Below, one piece after another: positions 5,784 through 7,539 of a stretch of 7,539 nt of DNA. The position numbers and the translations under genes are program-made. Numbering within the stretch: the stretch's first letter is position 1; every line of letters begins with the position of its first letter. A model generated the notes under the pieces. That model searched no databases. It worked only from the letters and a program-made list of their open reading frames with translations, and was not told the DNA's origin. This DNA is from RGIG7300 sp045657645 (GTDB lineage Bacteria; Bacillota; Clostridia; Oscillospirales; CAG-272): contig JAZOTL010000057.1 of the NCBI GenBank assembly GCA_045657645.1, positions 1 through 7,539 of the forward strand. The letters run 5' to 3'.

Positions 5784-7391
5784 TTATTCAAGAACGGTTT
5801 TGTTAGATCTAACCGCATCAAAGTCATCCTGAATTTCTTTGGAAGGTGCTTTGGTAACCAAGGAAACAACAACGATGCAAATTGAGGAGAATATAAACGC
5901 GGGTAACAATTCATAAATTGCAAACACGCCGCCCAACTTGCTGATAACCAGTTTCCAAAGGAATACCATTGAGCCGCCGCCTATCATACCGGCAATAGCG
6001 CCTGCCTTGTTAATACGCTTCCAGAACAAAGAGAAGAGCATAAGGGGTCCAAAGGTAGCACCAAAGCCTGCCCAGGCAAAGGATACGATCTGGAAAATAA
6101 CACTCTTTTCATCAAGGGCGATAACAACACCTATTAAAGCCAATACCAAAAGTGTAATGCGGGAAACAGTCATAACCTGCTTATCGGTAGCATTTTTCTT
6201 AAAAATACCCTGGAAGATATTTTTAGAGAATGCAGAAGCCGCAATAAGAAGATAGGAGTCGGAAGAACTGATGGTTGCCGCCAAAATACCTGCCATAACA
6301 AAGCCGGCTAAAAGAGCAGGCAATGAGCTGGTTGACAAGGTGATAAAGATATTCTCCGCAGAAGATTTTGTGAGATGAGCAACCGGGAAAAGCTGACGAC
6401 CAACAATTCCTATAAATACTGCTACGGCCAAGGAGATAACAACCCAAACGGTTGCAATACGGCGGGAGCGTTTTAACTCCTCTTCCTTGCGGATAGCCAT
6501 AAAGCGGAGCAATACCTGAGGCATACCAAAATAGCCAAGACCCCAAGCAAGAGTGGAACAGATGGTCAAAACACCGTAACCGGAAGCACCGCCGAACACA
6601 GGCTTGCCTGCCTCAACTATCTGCTGAGCGTTTGCATCAAGTACAGGAGTTGCAATGCCGAAAAATTCTAAAAATCCGGGAATTTGTTTTGCATTATCCA
6701 AAACGGCACCAATACCGCCTGCCTTAACAGTAGATATTACAACGATTACAACAAGCGCCGTAATCATAACTATTGCCTGCATAAAATCAGAAACACTTTC
6801 TGCAAGGAATCCGCCAAGCAAGGTGTAAAGCAATACGAAAACCGCACCAACCACAAGCATTGCCACGTAGGGTGCTCCGAACAAGGTGGAAAACAGTTTG
6901 CCGCAGGTAACAAAACAGCTTGCAGCGTATACCGTAAAGAAGATCAAAATGAAAGCGCCCGAAATAAACATAATTGTTTTCTTATTTTCTCTGAAACGAT
7001 TGGAGAAAAATTCAGGCAGAGTGATAGAGTTATTTGCTCTTACACTGTATCTTCTTAAACGTTTTGAAACTAATAACCAGTTGATATAAGTACCTACCGC
7101 AAGACCGATTGCAGTCCATGTTGCATCGGCAAGACCGCACCAATAAGCAACACCGGGAAGACCCATAAGAAGCCAACCGCTCATATCCGAAGCTTCCGCA
7201 CTCATAGCGGTAACCCAAGGACCTAAAGAACGGCCACCAAGGAAATAGTTTTCTGAACTTTTGTTAGCTTTCTTTGCGAAAACCAAACCAATTGCAACAA
7301 CGGCTGCCATATAGACTATCATTGCAATAAGAATCTGCAATGTTTTAATGCCGTCGCCTGATAAAAGGTCTTTAAGCATATTTGCATCCAT
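5784..7391 (-). CDS. putP: Sodium/proline symporter PutP
   Basis: This is a solute:sodium symporter family (SSS) protein of 535 residues in the inner membrane, importing L-proline with Na+. Length and sequence follow Escherichia coli PutP closely from end to end. Visible landmarks in 535-residue numbering are GGRSLGP (52-58), the PutP signature SDMSGWLLMGLPG (68-80), including the Asp corresponding to the Na+-linked Asp55 of E. coli, WGLGYFG (283-289), SSSDSYLL (375-382), aligned with the helix that carries Na+ ligands Ser340/Thr341 in E. coli, and AWAGFGATFGP (439-449). The Thr341 position appears to be Ser here, a conservative change. Hydrophobic segments agree with about 13 transmembrane helices. 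The gene is monocistronic, with its own promoter and a terminator 8 bases after the stop. In an anaerobe the proline could feed Stickland reduction or osmoprotection; no proline catabolic gene is in view. Confidence 0.95.
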   Translation of the reverse strand: MDANMLKDLLSGDGIKTLQILIAMIVYMAAVVAIGLVFAKKANKSSENYFLGGRSLGPWVTAMSAEASDMSGWLLMGLPGVAYWCGLADATWTAIGLAVGTYINWLLVSKRLRRYSVRANNSITLPEFFSNRFRENKKTIMFISGAFILIFFTVYAASCFVTCGKLFSTLFGAPYVAMLVVGAVFVLLYTLLGGFLAESVSDFMQAIVMITALVVIVVISTVKAGGIGAVLDNAKQIPGFLEFFGIATPVLDANAQQIVEAGKPVFGGASGYGVLTICSTLAWGLGYFGMPQVLLRFMAIRKEEELKRSRRIATVWVVISLAVAVFIGIVGRQLFPVAHLTKSSAENIFITLSTSSLPALLAGFVMAGILAATISSSDSYLLIAASAFSKNIFQGIFKKNATDKQVMTVSRITLLVLALIGVVIALDEKSVIFQIVSFAWAGFGATFGPLMLFSLFWKRINKAGAIAGMIGGGSMVFLWKLVISKLGGVFAIYELLPAFIFSSICIVVVSLVTKAPSKEIQDDFDAVRSNKTVLE

Positions 7392-7399
7392 GTTTTTCA

Positions 7400-7404
7400 C
7401 TCCT
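7400..7404 (-). promoter_or_regulatory. putP ribosome binding site that decides the start codon
   Basis: The Shine-Dalgarno AGGAG occupies 7404-7400 on the minus strand. Its final G is the first base of an in-frame GTG (7400-7398), so that GTG has no spacing and cannot be served by this site. The in-frame ATG at 7391-7389 lies 8 bases beyond the AGGAG, a normal distance. The ATG is therefore the preferred start, removing three codons from the longest open frame. Confidence 0.8.
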
Positions 7405-7424
7405 GAATAAACTGATAATGGTTA

Positions 7425-7453
7425 ATAATACCATATATTGTATAAATATTCAA
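7425..7453 (-). promoter_or_regulatory. Predicted sigma-A promoter of putP
   Basis: On the minus strand a -35 box TTGAAT (7448-7453, four of six consensus bases) is followed after exactly 17 bases by a -10 box TATTAT (7425-7430, five of six). A TGG immediately before the -10 supplies an extended -10 TGn element. Transcription should begin near 7418, giving a leader of about 27 bases before the ATG at 7391. This is too short for a riboswitch, so any control is more likely through a protein at the promoter. Confidence 0.65.
7438..7453. promoter_or_regulatory. Imperfect 16-bp palindrome inside the putP promoter (candidate operator)
   Basis: The minus-strand 16-mer TTGAATATTTATACAA matches its reverse complement in six of eight pairs (pattern TTGnATAn-nTATnCAA). 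It covers the -35 box and most of the spacer, where a bound dimeric repressor would block RNA polymerase. A second, looser inverted repeat, CCATATA (7431-7437) and TATATGG (7463-7469), frames it. The DNA is very AT-rich, so chance symmetry is a real alternative. No regulator gene is adjacent. Confidence 0.3.
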
Positions 7454-7471
7454 TAGTTAATTTATATGGCT

Positions 7472-7537
7472 TTATGCTGCAACGTGGCAAATGGTCATTT
7501 CATCACCAAACAATGTCACAATATCAATATCCTTATA
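7472..7537 (-). CDS. Possible 3' end of an upstream gene (partial, unidentified)
   Basis: Reading in from the window edge on the minus strand, one frame is open for 21 codons and stops at TAA (7472-7474). The translation ends in FGDEMTICHVAA, a normal-looking mixture of charged and hydrophobic residues. The other two frames close quickly (GTA-TAA; TGA after seven codons). It lies in the same direction as every other gene here and ends about 80 bases before putP, leaving just enough room for the putP promoter. I do not recognise the product, and 21 open codons could occur by chance. No terminator hairpin with a U-run is visible between it and putP, so some read-through is possible. Confidence 0.4.
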   Translation of the reverse strand, partial: YKDIDIVTLFGDEMTICHVAA

Positions 7538-7539
7538 CA

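Noticed and set aside
1..7539. tRNA or rRNA genes, CRISPR arrays, insertion sequences, phage or plasmid functions, defence or toxin-antitoxin genes
   Set aside because: Nearly all bases are accounted for by six well-formed genes with short intergenic regions, and no matching repeats, motifs or structures were seen on either strand.

Overview
The window looks like an ordinary chromosomal stretch from an anaerobic Gram-positive bacterium of the class Clostridia, probably an uncultured gut Oscillospiraceae/Christensenellales-type organism. This is inferred from AGGAGG-type ribosome sites, AT-rich intergenic DNA, TATAAT extended -10 promoters, U-tailed hairpin terminators, an SLH-domain surface protein and a Gram-positive type C-terminal wall or membrane anchor. 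No species-level assignment can be made from sequence alone. All recognisable genes lie on the minus strand, so transcription runs from high to low coordinates.

Layout in transcription order. (1) The window may open with the last 21 codons of an unidentified gene (7472-7537). (2) putP, a sodium/proline symporter gene (5784-7391), is a single-gene unit with its own promoter and terminator. Its start is better placed at the ATG at 7391 than at the upstream GTG at 7400. (3) A three-gene operon follows: a VUT/YhhQ-family queuosine-precursor transporter (4923-5663), a short SDR oxidoreductase (4270-4920) and an endonuclease/exonuclease/phosphatase-fold hydrolase (3499-4257). The genes are 2 and 12 nt apart, with an extended -10 promoter upstream and a strong terminator at 3465-3491. 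(4) A two-gene surface operon follows: a secreted CBM9-like protein with a Ser/Thr-rich linker and C-terminal membrane anchor (2256-3383), then a secreted BspA-type leucine-rich-repeat protein with three C-terminal SLH domains (83-2230). It ends at a hairpin at 29-51.

How they work together: PutP imports proline for nutrition or osmotic balance. The VUT protein probably salvages queuine or preQ precursors for tRNA modification. The SDR and EEP proteins sit in the same transcript, but no shared pathway is evident. The two surface proteins probably form a cell-envelope module that binds glycans or host or community ligands, one held by a C-terminal hydrophobic anchor and the other by SLH binding to wall polymer.

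There is no RNA gene, CRISPR array, IS element or phage gene that I can support, and no gene-free stretch longer than about 140 bases. I do not see a clearly new biological system. The items most worth a second look are the unexplained VUT-SDR-EEP operon, the differently anchored surface pair, the variant SAQTLD anchor motif, and the identical 12-base promoter core shared by the two operons.
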